Assembly: GCF_000263715.2 (NCBI RefSeq)
Contig: NZ_CM001514.1
Location: 4,777,674-4,841,673, forward strand
Source: Pseudomonas synxantha BG33R
GTDB lineage: Bacteria; Pseudomonadota; Gammaproteobacteria; Pseudomonadales; Pseudomonadaceae
Length of the DNA: 64,000 nt
Direction of reading: 5' to 3'
The position numbers and the translations under genes are program-made. The notes under the pieces were generated by a model. It ran no database searches, was not told the DNA's origin, and saw only the letters and a list, made by a program, of their open reading frames with translations. Below are positions 36,049-45,087 of this stretch, in pieces; within the stretch, counting starts at the first letter, position 1; each line of letters opens with the position of its first letter.

Positions 36049-37023
36049 TCAGGGTGTGAAGAGTCCGGCCATGGCCTTCAGGCGCTTTTTGTAGACCCGC
36101 CGCGCCTCCAGCGCTTGCTCCAATGTCACCGCCACGAACCCCGCTCGCTGATTGGGCTGCATCTGCCCGATCAAGTCCAGGTCGGCGCTGATCACCGTGC
36201 CGATCATCGCGTAGCCACCGCCCGACACCGCATCGCGATGCAGCACAATCGGTTCCAACCCCGCCGGTACCTGAATCGAACCAATCGGGTAGCAACTGTC
36301 GACGATGTTGGAGGGGTCGGAGCCCGCGCCAAACGGCTGTTCCCGCGGCTGGAAGCTCAATGCGCTGCCGCCCTTGAAGCGATAGCCGATGCGATCAGCC
36401 TCGGAGCCCACCGTCCACGGCTCGGCAAAAAAGCTGCTTTTTGCCGCGTCGGTCAAGCGCTCGTAGTACAGCCCCGGCACTACGCGCAACGTGACATCAC
36501 CGCCCACCGAACGACGCAACGCCATCGGCAAGCTGTTGCCCGCACGCCCCGCACCGCTGGCCGTGCCGATAGGCAACAGATCGCCCTCCTGCAAGCGCCG
36601 CCCGTGAAACCCACCGAGAGCACCAAGGGTGTAGGTGGAGCGGCTGCCAAGCACCAACGGCACGTCGATGCCCCCGGCAACGGCGAGGTAAGTCCGCGCG
36701 CCGGCCACGGGAAACTCGAAGCGCAGCACCTGCCCGGCACGCACGCTAAAGGCGGTGTCCTGATGCACCACTTCACCGTCCAGGCGCGGCGACATCAAGG
36801 CGCCGCTCAGCGCTATAAGCGCGTCTTGCTGGAACTCCAGCTCAGGCCCGATCAGCGTGCATTCCAGGCCAGCCGCGCCCACGGGATTGCCGACTAGATG
36901 GTTGGCTACACTCAGCGCGTATTGGTCCAGCGCCCCCGATGGCGGAATGCCCAGGTGGTAATAGCCTTCGCGGCCCAGGTCCTGCACGGAGGTGGCGAGG
37001 CCGGGTTTGAGCACCTTGATCAT
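36049..37023 (-). CDS. pxpC: 5-oxoprolinase subunit C (biotin-dependent carboxyltransferase-like)
   Basis: A 324-residue KipA/PxpC protein. With PxpA and PxpB it hydrolyses 5-oxoproline (pyroglutamate) to glutamate at the cost of ATP. The family motifs are visible as KPGLATSVQDLGREGYYHLG, then PPSGALDQYAL near the N-terminus and GSEADRIGYRFKG in the C-terminal half. The ATG at 37023 overlaps the pxpB stop by four bases. Confidence 0.92.
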   Translation of the reverse strand: MIKVLKPGLATSVQDLGREGYYHLGIPPSGALDQYALSVANHLVGNPVGAAGLECTLIGPELEFQQDALIALSGALMSPRLDGEVVHQDTAFSVRAGQVLRFEFPVAGARTYLAVAGGIDVPLVLGSRSTYTLGALGGFHGRRLQEGDLLPIGTASGAGRAGNSLPMALRRSVGGDVTLRVVPGLYYERLTDAAKSSFFAEPWTVGSEADRIGYRFKGGSALSFQPREQPFGAGSDPSNIVDSCYPIGSIQVPAGLEPIVLHRDAVSGGGYAMIGTVISADLDLIGQMQPNQRAGFVAVTLEQALEARRVYKKRLKAMAGLFTP

Positions 37024-37898
37024 GCCAGCGCCTCCTGCAGGGTTTGCGGATAGCCAATGGGATCGGCGAGAAAGGCATCGAGGGAAAATTCCACCGGGCG
37101 AATGCGCAAGTCGAAACGCCCGGCTTCCACTTCGGTGACGGCCAGGTCGTAAGCCTCCCGGCCCATCGGCTTGAACTGCACGATGTCGCCAGGACGGAAG
37201 AACACCATGTGCTCCTTGAGGTAGGCCAACTGCTGCTGCGGGTCGTAGATCGGTGCCGGGGTCACGCCGAACATCTGGTAACCGCCGGCACCGCGAACCG
37301 AATAGATACACCCAAAGCAGCCGCCATGGCCCAGGGTCAGTTTCGGCGTGTCGGTGCGCGGCCGCAGGTACTTGGGCACCTGCAATTGCCGGTCGCGCTC
37401 GACCATCTGGAACATGAACGGCAGCCCCGCGACAAAGCCGACCATCGACACAAACCAGGGTGCGCCACTGTGGGCGGCGATAAACGCGTCCACGTCGGCC
37501 AGGCCGTTGATACGGGCGGCGTATTCCAGGTCAGTGCCGCCGGGGTCCTGGTGGCGGTCACGAAAACGCATCAGGGTTTCGTGGGTCCAGGGGTCGTTAT
37601 AGAGCACCGGGATCTCGATGATGCGCGTGTGCAGCGTGCGCTCGGCCACCGCCTGGGCTTCGGCGCTTTGCACCGCGTCGAGCAGCACGTGAGGCGCGAT
37701 GCGGTCGGGGTCGAAGCGAATCTGGAAGGATGCATTGGCCAGGCACACATCCAGCACGCCTTCCAGCGCCAGGCGTTCCACGGCGCGGGTCACCGCCATG
37801 CCCTTGAAAAAAGCCTCCAGGGACATGCTGTCGCTGACCTCGGCAAACAGGTGTTCATCACCGCCGAAGCTGTAGCGGATGGGGGACGTTTCAGCCAT
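37020..37898 (-). CDS. pxpB: 5-oxoprolinase subunit B (allophanate hydrolase subunit 1-like)
   Basis: A 292-residue KipI/PxpB protein. Typical motifs are FVAGLPFMFQM (about 164-174), PKLTLGHGGCFGCIYSVRGA in part, and GGYQMFGVTPAPIYDP, which form the cyclophilin-like core. The start at 37898 (MAETSPIRYSFGG) follows GAGGAACAGAC. The N-terminal 85 residues are the usual alpha/beta lead-in domain. It lies 56 bp after pxpA. Confidence 0.92.
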   Translation of the reverse strand: MAETSPIRYSFGGDEHLFAEVSDSMSLEAFFKGMAVTRAVERLALEGVLDVCLANASFQIRFDPDRIAPHVLLDAVQSAEAQAVAERTLHTRIIEIPVLYNDPWTHETLMRFRDRHQDPGGTDLEYAARINGLADVDAFIAAHSGAPWFVSMVGFVAGLPFMFQMVERDRQLQVPKYLRPRTDTPKLTLGHGGCFGCIYSVRGAGGYQMFGVTPAPIYDPQQQLAYLKEHMVFFRPGDIVQFKPMGREAYDLAVTEVEAGRFDLRIRPVEFSLDAFLADPIGYPQTLQEALA

Positions 37899-37954
37899 GT
37901 CTGTTCCTCTTGGAATCATTGTAGAAAGGCAGGCAAAAAAGTGAGGTAAGGCTC

Positions 37955-38713
37955 TTATTGGGGGGGCCGGACTTCGATACCGGCCTGATCCAACGCTTCG
38001 CGGGTGGCTTGCACCAAGTCCAGGGCGCCAGGGGTATCGCTGTGCAGGCAGATGGAATCGAATTCAATCATCAGGTCTTCGCCTTCTACGGTACGTACCC
38101 GCCCGCTCTGACAAGCGCGCAGGACACGGGCCGCAACAGTGGCTGCGTCCAGGGCACGCACATTGCGGGTGAACACGATGGAGCCGCTCAGATCGTACTC
38201 ACGGTCGGCATAGAACTCGCGCACGACCGGCTGCCCCAGCTCCCTGGCAATGCGCCAGATCACCGAATTGGGCATGCAGTACAACAACAGCGTCGGCTCA
38301 ATGATTTGCAGGTTTTGCACCAATAGCCGCGCAGCCTCTTCATCGCGGGCCAGGTGCATGTAGAGCGCGCCGTGGGGCTTGATGTGTTGCAAGGTCACGC
38401 CTTGGGCACGAGCCATTTCACGCAGCGCGCCAAGCTGGTAGAGCATATCGTCCACCAGCTCCTGGGCCGATGCATGGATATGCCGACGACCGAAGCCCAC
38501 CAGGTCGCGAAAACCCGGGTGAGCGCCGATGGCCACGCCCAATTGCTTGGCGCGCCCAACAGTGCGGCGCATGGTGCCAGGGTCGCCGGCGTGAAAGCCG
38601 GTGGCGATATTGGCCGAGCTGATGTGAGCCATCAGCTCTGCGTCGACGCCGTCGCCGATAGTCCAGGGGCCGAAGCTTTCGCCCATGTCCGAATTGAAAT
38701 CCACTGCCCGCAT
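37955..38713 (-). CDS. pxpA: 5-oxoprolinase subunit A (LamB/YcsF family)
   Basis: A 252-residue protein with the YcsF hallmarks: [14 protein letters not shown] at the N-terminus, [14 protein letters not shown] (about 33-46), [15 protein letters not shown] (about 63-77) and [11 protein letters not shown] (about 108-118). It is the first gene of the pxpABC operon and faces a divergent LysR gene. The ATG at 38713 is chosen; a TTG directly before it would add one residue. Confidence 0.93.
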   Translation of the reverse strand: MRAVDFNSDMGESFGPWTIGDGVDAELMAHISSANIATGFHAGDPGTMRRTVGRAKQLGVAIGAHPGFRDLVGFGRRHIHASAQELVDDMLYQLGALREMARAQGVTLQHIKPHGALYMHLARDEEAARLLVQNLQIIEPTLLLYCMPNSVIWRIARELGQPVVREFYADREYDLSGSIVFTRNVRALDAATVAARVLRACQSGRVRTVEGEDLMIEFDSICLHSDTPGALDLVQATREALDQAGIEVRPPQ

Positions 38714-38774
38714 CAAGGTTGCTCCGCCATAAGTGATGCCAGGAAAGTAGGCTGGGGCTTGACCCCTTGGGAAG

Positions 38775-38811
38775 ATCTATTATCAGATGACCCATCTTCT
38801 GAAAATCAGAT
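38775..38811. promoter_or_regulatory. Candidate LysR sites between pxpA and its regulator
   Basis: Two ATCT...AGAT inverted motifs, ATCT-N6-AGAT (38775-38788, with T-N11-A spacing) and ATCT-N10-AGAT (38794-38811), lie in the 105-bp gap between divergent pxpA and the LysR gene. Confidence 0.4.
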
Positions 38812-38818
38812 ACCGACC

Positions 38819-39736
38819 ATGTCCCTTACCTTGCGCCAGGTTCGCTACTTCGTCGCCACCGCTGAAATCGGCCAGATTTCCCAGGCGGCGATTCACCTGA
38901 ACATTTCCCAGTCGGCGGTGACCACGGCGATCAAGGAGCTGGAAGCCATGCTCGGCGTACAGTTGTTCGTGCGCTCGGCCCAGGGCATGAACCTCACCGA
39001 CGCCGGTCGGCATTTTCTCAACCGCGCCTATGTGATTGTGCGCAGCGTAGAAGACGCCCTGAACAGCCCGCTGCCGGATTACCGCGCCAGCGGCGTGTTG
39101 CGGGTGGCGGCGAGCTACACCGTGCTGGGTTATTTCCTGCCGCACCATTTGCAGCGCATGGAGCATTGGCATCCGGACGTGACCATCGAGGTGTTCGAGC
39201 AGGAACGTCAGGCCATCGAACAGGGCCTGCTCGATGGCCAGTTCGACATGGCCGTGGTGCTTACCGCCAACCTCACCCACGCGGATATCGTCTCTGAAAT
39301 CCTGTTCAACTCCGAACGCCGCCTGTGGCTGCCCAGCCATCACCCATTGTGTGAACGCGGCGCCGTCAGCCTGGCGGACGTGGCGCAAGAGCCCTACATC
39401 CTGCTGACCGTCGATGAAGCCGAACACAGTGCCATGCGCTATTGGGAACAGGCCGGGCAAACCCCCAGGGTGCGGCTGCGCACCAGCTCGGTGGAAGCGG
39501 TGCGCAGCATGGTTGCCAATGGCAGCGGCGTGGCGATTCTGTCGGACCTGGTGCACCGGCCCTGGTCGCTGGAAGGCAAGCGCATCGAAACCCTGACCGT
39601 CACCGACCCGGTCACGCCCATGAGCGTCGGCCTGGCCTGGCACCGCGAGCGCGCGTTTACCCCGGCGATGCAAGCCTTCCGCGATTACTTCCACGATGCG
39701 TTCCTGGCGCCGCAGCAGTTGTCGGCGCGCCGTTAA
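38819..39736 (+). CDS. LysR-family regulator, probable controller of pxpABC
   Basis: A 305-residue LysR protein. The N-terminal HTH is FVATAEIGQISQAAIHLNIS then QSAVTTAIKELEAMLGVQLF; the effector domain spans about 90-300. It is divergent from pxpA, and paired ATCT/AGAT motifs lie between them. The ATG at 38819 gives MSLTLRQVRYFV, the standard LysR start. Its stop overlaps the stop of the following convergent LysR gene. Confidence 0.88.
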   Translation: MSLTLRQVRYFVATAEIGQISQAAIHLNISQSAVTTAIKELEAMLGVQLFVRSAQGMNLTDAGRHFLNRAYVIVRSVEDALNSPLPDYRASGVLRVAASYTVLGYFLPHHLQRMEHWHPDVTIEVFEQERQAIEQGLLDGQFDMAVVLTANLTHADIVSEILFNSERRLWLPSHHPLCERGAVSLADVAQEPYILLTVDEAEHSAMRYWEQAGQTPRVRLRTSSVEAVRSMVANGSGVAILSDLVHRPWSLEGKRIETLTVTDPVTPMSVGLAWHRERAFTPAMQAFRDYFHDAFLAPQQLSARR

Positions 39737-40629
39737 AGGTGGGCTTGCAGGGTGGCGGTCAACCAGTCCATGAACACCCGCACCCGCAGCGGTAAATGCC
39801 GCTGGCCGGCGTACAGTAAATACACGTCCAGAGGCGGTGCCTGGTAATCCGGCAGCACGGCTACCAACTCGCCACTGGCCAATAAATCGCGAATCCCGAG
39901 TTGGGGCACTTGGGTAATGCCAAAACCTGCCAGGCACGCCGACTGATACGCATCGGTGCTGTTGACGGTCACCCTTCCTGCCATCGGCAACCGTTGCACC
40001 TTGTTGCCCACCAGGTACTCGAACCCTGCCGAGCGTGCGCCCAGGGGCCGCACGTAATGCACCAATTGGTGATTCGCCAGGTCAGCCAATGTCGCAGGCA
40101 TGCCGTAACGGTGCAGATACGCCGGGCTCACGCAGTTGACCATCGGCATGCTGCACACCCGTCGCGCCACCACTGTTTGGTCTGGCTGGGCACCGACGCG
40201 CACGACGCAATCAAATCCTTCGGCGATCAGGTCCACCTGGCGGTCCGAGCCGCTGATCTCGATGTCGATCAGGGGATGGCGCGTCATGAACGTGGGCAAA
40301 TTCGGCACGATCAAACCCCGCGCCATGACATTGGGCATATCCACCCGTATGCGCCCGGCCAGTTGGGTTTCATCCTGGCGAAACAACCCTTCCAGTTCTT
40401 CCATATGCGCCAGCAGATCCTTGCTGCGCTCATACAACACACGCCCGTCTTGGGTCGCCTGCACCTTGCGCGTGGTGCGTTGCAACAGCCGTGCGCCGAG
40501 CAACTCCTCCAACGCCTGCACATGCTCGGATACCGTAGAGCGTGGCAAACCCAGGCTTTGGCCGGCCTGGGTAAAACTCGATAACTCAGTGACGCGTACG
40601 AAGGTGCGCAGCAGCTCAAGCTTGTTCAT
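39733..40629 (-). CDS. LysR-family regulator
   Basis: A 298-residue LysR protein of the DsdC/CrgA-like branch (MNKLELLRTFVRVTELSSFT, LGLPRSTVSEHVQALEELLG). Its effector domain has the usual GFDCVVRVGAQPD and YLHRYGMPATLADL motifs of this branch, which often controls divergent dehydrogenase or reductase genes. It is divergent from the SDR at 40736, with a 106-bp gap, and is the likely regulator of that gene. Confidence 0.88.
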   Translation of the reverse strand: MNKLELLRTFVRVTELSSFTQAGQSLGLPRSTVSEHVQALEELLGARLLQRTTRKVQATQDGRVLYERSKDLLAHMEELEGLFRQDETQLAGRIRVDMPNVMARGLIVPNLPTFMTRHPLIDIEISGSDRQVDLIAEGFDCVVRVGAQPDQTVVARRVCSMPMVNCVSPAYLHRYGMPATLADLANHQLVHYVRPLGARSAGFEYLVGNKVQRLPMAGRVTVNSTDAYQSACLAGFGITQVPQLGIRDLLASGELVAVLPDYQAPPLDVYLLYAGQRHLPLRVRVFMDWLTATLQAHL

Positions 40630-40735
40630 TGGATTGTTCGCCTTATCCGGCCAGTGATTCCGATATCAGCCTGTTTATCACGTCATGACCGGACAAATAC
40701 ACTCAGTTCCACTAACTATCACTGAGGACTGCACC

Positions 40736-41494
40736 ATGACCCGTAAAATCGCACTCATCACCGGCGCTAGCCGTGGCCTGGGCAAAAGCGCTGCGCTGCA
40801 CCTGGCTGCGCAAGGCGTAGACATTATCGGCACCTACCACAGCGCCGCAGGCGAGGCCCAAGCCGTAGTTGCCCAAGTGGAGGCATTGGGTGGCCGCGCC
40901 GCCATGCTGCAACTGGACGTCAGCCAAAGCGCAAGCTTCGATGGGTTCGTCGGCCAGGTCGGCGCGCTGCTCAAGGATGTTTTCGCTCAGGATCATTTCA
41001 ACTTTCTGATCAATAACGCAGGCATCGCTGCCCACGCCAGCTTCGCCGAGACCACCGAAGCCCAGTTCGACCAGTTGGTGGCGATCCACGTCAAGGCGCC
41101 GTTTTTTCTCACGCAAAAACTGCTGCCGTTGATCAGCGATGGCGGACGCATCATCAACATTTCCAGCGGCCTGGCGCGGTTCAGCCTGCCGGGGTATGCA
41201 GCCTATGCGTCGATGAAGGGAGCGGTCGAAGTGCTGTCGCGCTACCAGGCCAAAGAGCTGGGCCCACGCGGTATTACCGTGAACACCCTGGCACCGGGCG
41301 CGATTGCCACCGACTTCGGCGGCGGCGCGGTGCGCGACAACAGCGATGTGAATGCCATGGTCGCCAATAACACGGCCCTGGGCCGCGCCGGTTTGCCGGA
41401 CGACATTGGCGGTGCGATTTCGACATTGCTGGCCGATGGCAGCCATTGGATCACCGGCCAGCGGATCGAGGCGTCGGGCGGGATGTTCCTGTAG
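40736..41494 (+). CDS. Short-chain dehydrogenase/reductase
   Basis: A 252-residue classical SDR. The cofactor loop is TGASRGLGKS (about residues 9-18), the NNAG-type motif INNAGIAAHA is near 96, the catalytic Ser is in IINISSGLARF and Tyr-Lys in YAAYASMKGAVE (about 158-169). The absence of an acid after strand 2 would favour NADPH, but this is only a hint. The substrate is unknown. The ATG at 40736 is preceded by GAGGACTGCACC. The divergent LysR gene probably controls it. Confidence 0.88.
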   Translation: MTRKIALITGASRGLGKSAALHLAAQGVDIIGTYHSAAGEAQAVVAQVEALGGRAAMLQLDVSQSASFDGFVGQVGALLKDVFAQDHFNFLINNAGIAAHASFAETTEAQFDQLVAIHVKAPFFLTQKLLPLISDGGRIINISSGLARFSLPGYAAYASMKGAVEVLSRYQAKELGPRGITVNTLAPGAIATDFGGGAVRDNSDVNAMVANNTALGRAGLPDDIGGAISTLLADGSHWITGQRIEASGGMFL

Positions 41495-41502
41495 GCGCCC
41501 AC

Positions 41503-41940
41503 CTACAGGGCTACTGGGGTTTTACCGACGATTTTCTCGCGCAACACGTCATAACCCCAGTGGTACACATAGGTGTACGGCAGGAAGAACAGCAGCACAC
41601 CAATGTCGAGGATGAACGCCTCCAACAGGCTGATCTTCATCAAGGTCGCAATCAACGGCACTGCCAGCAGGATCAGGCCGCCCTCGAACAGCAGCGCGTG
41701 CAGCACCCGGGTCCAGCCACTGTTGGCCAGTTGCAGGTGTGTTTTGAGGCGGTCGAACAGGCTGTTGAAAACCACGTTCCAGCTCAGGGCCAACAGGCTG
41801 ATGCCCAAGGTCACTGCGCCCATCTCCAGTGCCGGCCTGCCGGTGATCCAAACCAGCAGCGGCGTACAGATCAACAAGGCCAACCCTTCAAAACCCAGGG
41901 CTTGGAAAACACGTTCAGTAATCGACTTGGTAGGGTTCAT
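41503..41940 (-). CDS. PACE-family proton-coupled efflux protein
   Basis: A 145-residue inner-membrane protein with four helices arranged as two bacterial transmembrane pair domains. Signatures are ERVFQALGFEGLALLICTP in helix 1, WNVVFNSLFDR after helix 2, RVLHALLFEGGLILLAVPLI in helix 3 and YTYVYHWGYDVLREK at the end. PACE proteins export biguanides such as chlorhexidine and polyamine-like compounds. A divergent LysR gene 87 bp away is the usual regulator arrangement. Confidence 0.9.
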   Translation of the reverse strand: MNPTKSITERVFQALGFEGLALLICTPLLVWITGRPALEMGAVTLGISLLALSWNVVFNSLFDRLKTHLQLANSGWTRVLHALLFEGGLILLAVPLIATLMKISLLEAFILDIGVLLFFLPYTYVYHWGYDVLREKIVGKTPVAL

Positions 41941-42027
41941 GACCCGGCTCCGTGAATGACGATGGTTGCCATGATCAGGTTTTGTCTCGATACTTCATAA
42001 CCAATAACCATCGACCAAGGCGATAGT

Positions 42028-42882
42028 ATGGCCTCCCACGAAGTGCTCCAGGCGTTTGTCCAGGCCGCCACCCAAGGCTCGTTTTCCGCCGCTGCGCGCA
42101 AGCTGGGCAAAAGCCAGTCGACTGTCAGCGCGGCGGTGGCCAGCCTTGAGATTGACCTGGACGTTGTGCTGTTTGATCGCAGCAGCCGCAAACCCACCTT
42201 GACTGCGGCGGGACAGGTACTGCTGCAACGGGCCGAACAGGTGCTGGAGGCCAGCAGTCGCCTGGAGTTGGCCGCCAGTCAGCTATCCCAAGGGTTGGAG
42301 CCGAAGTTGAGTATCGCCATGTCCGATACTTACCAATCGGATCGATTCGAAATCGCCCTCACAGCCTTCGAGCAACGCTATCCGGACCTTGAGCTGGAAT
42401 GCCTGATCGCCGAATGCGAAGACCTGATCGCGCTGGTACAAAGCGGCCGGGCACAGATTGCGTTTATCGAGAAACAAGAGATTTACCCGCCGGATCTGAC
42501 CTTCTCCTGCGTGGAAGAACGTACGGAAATCGCGCTGTTCGTTTCGCCTGAACACCCGTTGGCTGGCCTGGACAGGGTGCTCCCGCACGTCTTGCAGCAA
42601 CACCGGGAGCTGCGGCTGGCGAGCATCATCAACCCCAATGAAAGCCGCAGCACTCAGCGTGTGTGGTCGGCACCGAGTTACCTGATGTTGATGGAGATGG
42701 CGCAACTGGGTTTTGGCTGGGCACCGATTCCACGCTGGCTGGTGGAACGTTTTGGCGGCAATCAGCTGGTTGAACTCAAGGTTCGCAGCTGGCCGCGCTC
42801 GGTGGCGGTGGATGCTCTATGGTCGCGCCAACACCCACCGGGGCCTGCTGGGAGTTGGTTGCTGGGCAAGATGCTCGACTGA
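42028..42882 (+). CDS. LysR-family regulator of the PACE efflux gene
   Basis: A 284-residue LysR protein (HTH FVQAATQGSFSAAARKLGKS, then QSTVSAAVASLEIDLDVVLF). It faces the PACE gene. The 87-bp intergenic region holds CGATGGTT (41960) and AACCATCG (42006) as widely spaced inverted arms. PACE genes are typically activated by such adjacent LysR regulators in response to the exported compound or to polyamines. Confidence 0.86.
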   Translation: MASHEVLQAFVQAATQGSFSAAARKLGKSQSTVSAAVASLEIDLDVVLFDRSSRKPTLTAAGQVLLQRAEQVLEASSRLELAASQLSQGLEPKLSIAMSDTYQSDRFEIALTAFEQRYPDLELECLIAECEDLIALVQSGRAQIAFIEKQEIYPPDLTFSCVEERTEIALFVSPEHPLAGLDRVLPHVLQQHRELRLASIINPNESRSTQRVWSAPSYLMLMEMAQLGFGWAPIPRWLVERFGGNQLVELKVRSWPRSVAVDALWSRQHPPGPAGSWLLGKMLD

Positions 42883-42903
42883 GCCCCTCCCATATTTGGA
42901 TAG

Positions 42904-44133
42904 TCATTGTCTGGGGGAATTGAGTTCGGCGAGGCGGCGCATGATGAAGCGCTTTTCCGGGGTTTGTTGGGTCAGCGACAGAGCTTTTTCGTAAGCTGCA
43001 CGGGCCTCTTCAACCCGTCCCAACTGCCGGCAAAACTCCCCGCGGGCCGAATGCGCCAAGTGGTAATCGTGCAAGTCACCGCGTTGCAAAATGCCCTCCA
43101 CCAGCGCCAAACCCGCCAGTGCCCCCTGCTCCATCGCCACCGCAACTGCCCGGTTCAATTCGATCACCGGCGAGGGTACCGCTCTGAGCAGTACATCGTA
43201 GAGCCCGATAATCTGTCGCCAATCGGTTTCCCCTGCGTTAGGCGCCTCGGCGTGCACCGCCGCAATCGCCGCCTGCAAGCAATAGGGCCCGAAGCGCCGG
43301 GTGCTCAGCGCCTGCTCCACCAGGTTGCAGCCTTCAGCTATCAACGATGTATCCCACAGCCCACGGTCCTGAGCATCCAGCAGCACCAGTTCGCCGTTGG
43401 CCGAGGTGCGTGCGGGCCTTCGCGACTCATGCAACAGCATCAACGCCAACAAGCCCATCACCTCCGGCTCCGGCAGCAATTGCATCAGCAAACGGCACAG
43501 GCGAATGGCCTCCAGGGTCAAGTCTTCACAGGTCAGGTCCGCCCCAGTGGAGGCCGTGTAGCCCTCGTTGAACACCAGGTAAATCACGCGCAACACGCTG
43601 TCCAATCGCTCGGGCAATTCGGCTCGGGACGGCACTTGGTAAGGAATTTTCGCATCGCGGATCTTGCCCTTGGCGCGCACGATGCGCTGGGCGATGGTGG
43701 CAGGTGTGGCCAGGAACGCGTGGGCGATTTGCTCGGTGCTGAGGTCGCAGATCTCACGCAGGGTCAGCGCGGCCTGGGCATCAGGGGCCAGCGCCGGATG
43801 GCAGCAGGTGAAGATCAGGCGCAGGCGGTCATCTTCCACGTCGTCATCGCTCCAGTCAGCTGCTTGCAGCGTGTCGGCCTGCTCTTGCAGTAACGGGGTA
43901 AACCGCGCCTGGCGGCGCAGGCGGTCGATGGCTTTGAAGCGGCCGGTCGATACCAGCCAGGCTCGTGGGTTATCCGGTATGCCGTCCTCGGGCCAGCGCT
44001 GCACGGCGACAAAAAACGCCTCGTGCAACGCCTCCTCGGCCAGGTCGAAATCACCCAGCACGCGAATCAGCGTGGCAAGCACACGCCGTGACTCGCTGCG
44101 GTAGATGGCTTCGACCTGACCACTGAGCGTCAT
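42904..44133 (-). CDS. ECF42-type RNA polymerase sigma factor with C-terminal extension
   Basis: A 409-residue ECF sigma factor. Region 2 is at about 8-75 (EEALHEAFFVAVQRWPEDGI, NPRAWLVSTGRFKAIDRLRR) and region 4 at about 108-165 (CDLSTEQIAHAFLATPATIA). The remaining 240 residues (DUF6596/TPR-like) replace an anti-sigma factor and are characteristic of ECF42, with VFNEGYTASTG as signature. The start overlaps the stop of the DGPF gene by four bases, the conserved context of ECF42. Signals and targets remain poorly defined for the group. Confidence 0.9.
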   Translation of the reverse strand: MTLSGQVEAIYRSESRRVLATLIRVLGDFDLAEEALHEAFFVAVQRWPEDGIPDNPRAWLVSTGRFKAIDRLRRQARFTPLLQEQADTLQAADWSDDDVEDDRLRLIFTCCHPALAPDAQAALTLREICDLSTEQIAHAFLATPATIAQRIVRAKGKIRDAKIPYQVPSRAELPERLDSVLRVIYLVFNEGYTASTGADLTCEDLTLEAIRLCRLLMQLLPEPEVMGLLALMLLHESRRPARTSANGELVLLDAQDRGLWDTSLIAEGCNLVEQALSTRRFGPYCLQAAIAAVHAEAPNAGETDWRQIIGLYDVLLRAVPSPVIELNRAVAVAMEQGALAGLALVEGILQRGDLHDYHLAHSARGEFCRQLGRVEEARAAYEKALSLTQQTPEKRFIMRRLAELNSPRQ

Positions 44134-44480
44134 TGCGGCACGTTCAGTTCGCGCACCGGGCGTACTTCCACACTGCCGACTCGGGCCGCCGGAATGTCAC
44201 CTGCCACCTGGATCGCTTCGTTAAGGTCCCTGGCGTCGATCAGGTAGAACCCGGCGAGCTGCTCTTTGGTTTCGGCAAACGGCCCGTCAGTGATCGACAA
44301 CTTGCCATTGCGCATACGCACGGTGGTGGCGGTGGCCACCGGCTCCAGCGGCTCGGCGGCCAGCATCCGCCCGCTGGCCTGGATGGCCTGCGCATAGGCG
44401 AGACACTCCGAGTCGTGGGGGCTGTCGGGCGAGGTGTGCAGCACCTGTTCGTCGCTGTAGATCAGGCACAGATATTTCAT
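44130..44480 (-). CDS. YCII-related DGPF-domain protein
   Basis: A 116-residue protein with the motif SITDGPFAETKEQL (about 65-78) that names the DGPF family, and an N-terminal MKYLCLIYSDE. It is the regular partner of ECF42 sigma factors and the most likely target or cofactor in the same response. GGAGAACGCC precedes the ATG at 44480. It is coupled to the sigma gene by an ATGA overlap. Confidence 0.9.
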   Translation of the reverse strand: MKYLCLIYSDEQVLHTSPDSPHDSECLAYAQAIQASGRMLAAEPLEPVATATTVRMRNGKLSITDGPFAETKEQLAGFYLIDARDLNEAIQVAGDIPAARVGSVEVRPVRELNVPQ

Positions 44481-44522
44481 GGCGTTCTCCATGTTCGGAT
44501 GACTGACTATAGTTCGCGGCGC

Positions 44523-44942
44523 TCAGGGTTGTAGATCGAACAACGCTGTGCCGCTTTGCATATCAAAGGGCGCCGACCAGTGTTCATGCACCACCTTCCA
44601 TTGGCCATTGATGCGCTGGTACCCGGCGGTCACGCGCATCCAGCAGGCTTTCACCTCACCATCGGGCCCGGCACCGCCGCAGTGGGCCAGCCAGTGAGCG
44701 AACGCGCTGTCTGGCGCTTGGACGATATGCAGTTCATGAAACTCGAAGATACCGGGGCCGGGGCAATGCTTCATGCATTCTTCCCAGTGTGCGCGGTAGG
44801 CAGCCCTGCCTTTGAATTGTAAAGCGGTTACGGCATCGAACGAGACGATATCGTCGGCGTAAAAGCTGACAATCTTGTCGATATCGCGACTGACGACGGC
44901 GTGTTTCCATTGCTCGATCAGGTGGTTGATGGCAGTGCTCAT
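44523..44942 (-). CDS. SnoaL/NTF2-like protein
   Basis: A 139-residue NTF2-fold protein (MSTAINHLIEQWKHAVVSRD, IDKIVSFYADDIVSFDAVTA) with RINGQWKVVHEHWSAPFD near the end. Proteins of this fold are small isomerases, hydrolases or binding proteins. It lies 42 bp before the DGPF gene in the same direction and may belong to the ECF42 unit; NTF2-like proteins are common neighbours of such sigma factors. Confidence 0.8.
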   Translation of the reverse strand: MSTAINHLIEQWKHAVVSRDIDKIVSFYADDIVSFDAVTALQFKGRAAYRAHWEECMKHCPGPGIFEFHELHIVQAPDSAFAHWLAHCGGAGPDGEVKACWMRVTAGYQRINGQWKVVHEHWSAPFDMQSGTALFDLQP

Positions 44943-45087
44943 GGCGATGACTCCTTGGGGTGGAAAATCACGTAGGTCACCCTTAGTCGAATGGCCGTCG
45001 CACCAATCGACACACCTCGGAAAAATAATTTCCCATACCTCAAACCCGATAAACTGCGCCCTTATTTGCAACCGTTCGGATAGCCCG

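Noticed and set aside
38783..39937. Open frame of 384 codons on the - strand
   Set aside because: It runs antisense to the pxp-linked LysR gene and into the next LysR gene, and has no domain pattern.
42883..42897. CCCCTCCCATATTTG after the LysR gene as a REP element
   Set aside because: Only a dozen bases resemble a REP end, with no partner arm; too little to call.
42907..43893. Open frame of 328 codons on the + strand
   Set aside because: It is antisense to the ECF42 sigma factor, which has intact sigma regions and the DGPF neighbour.
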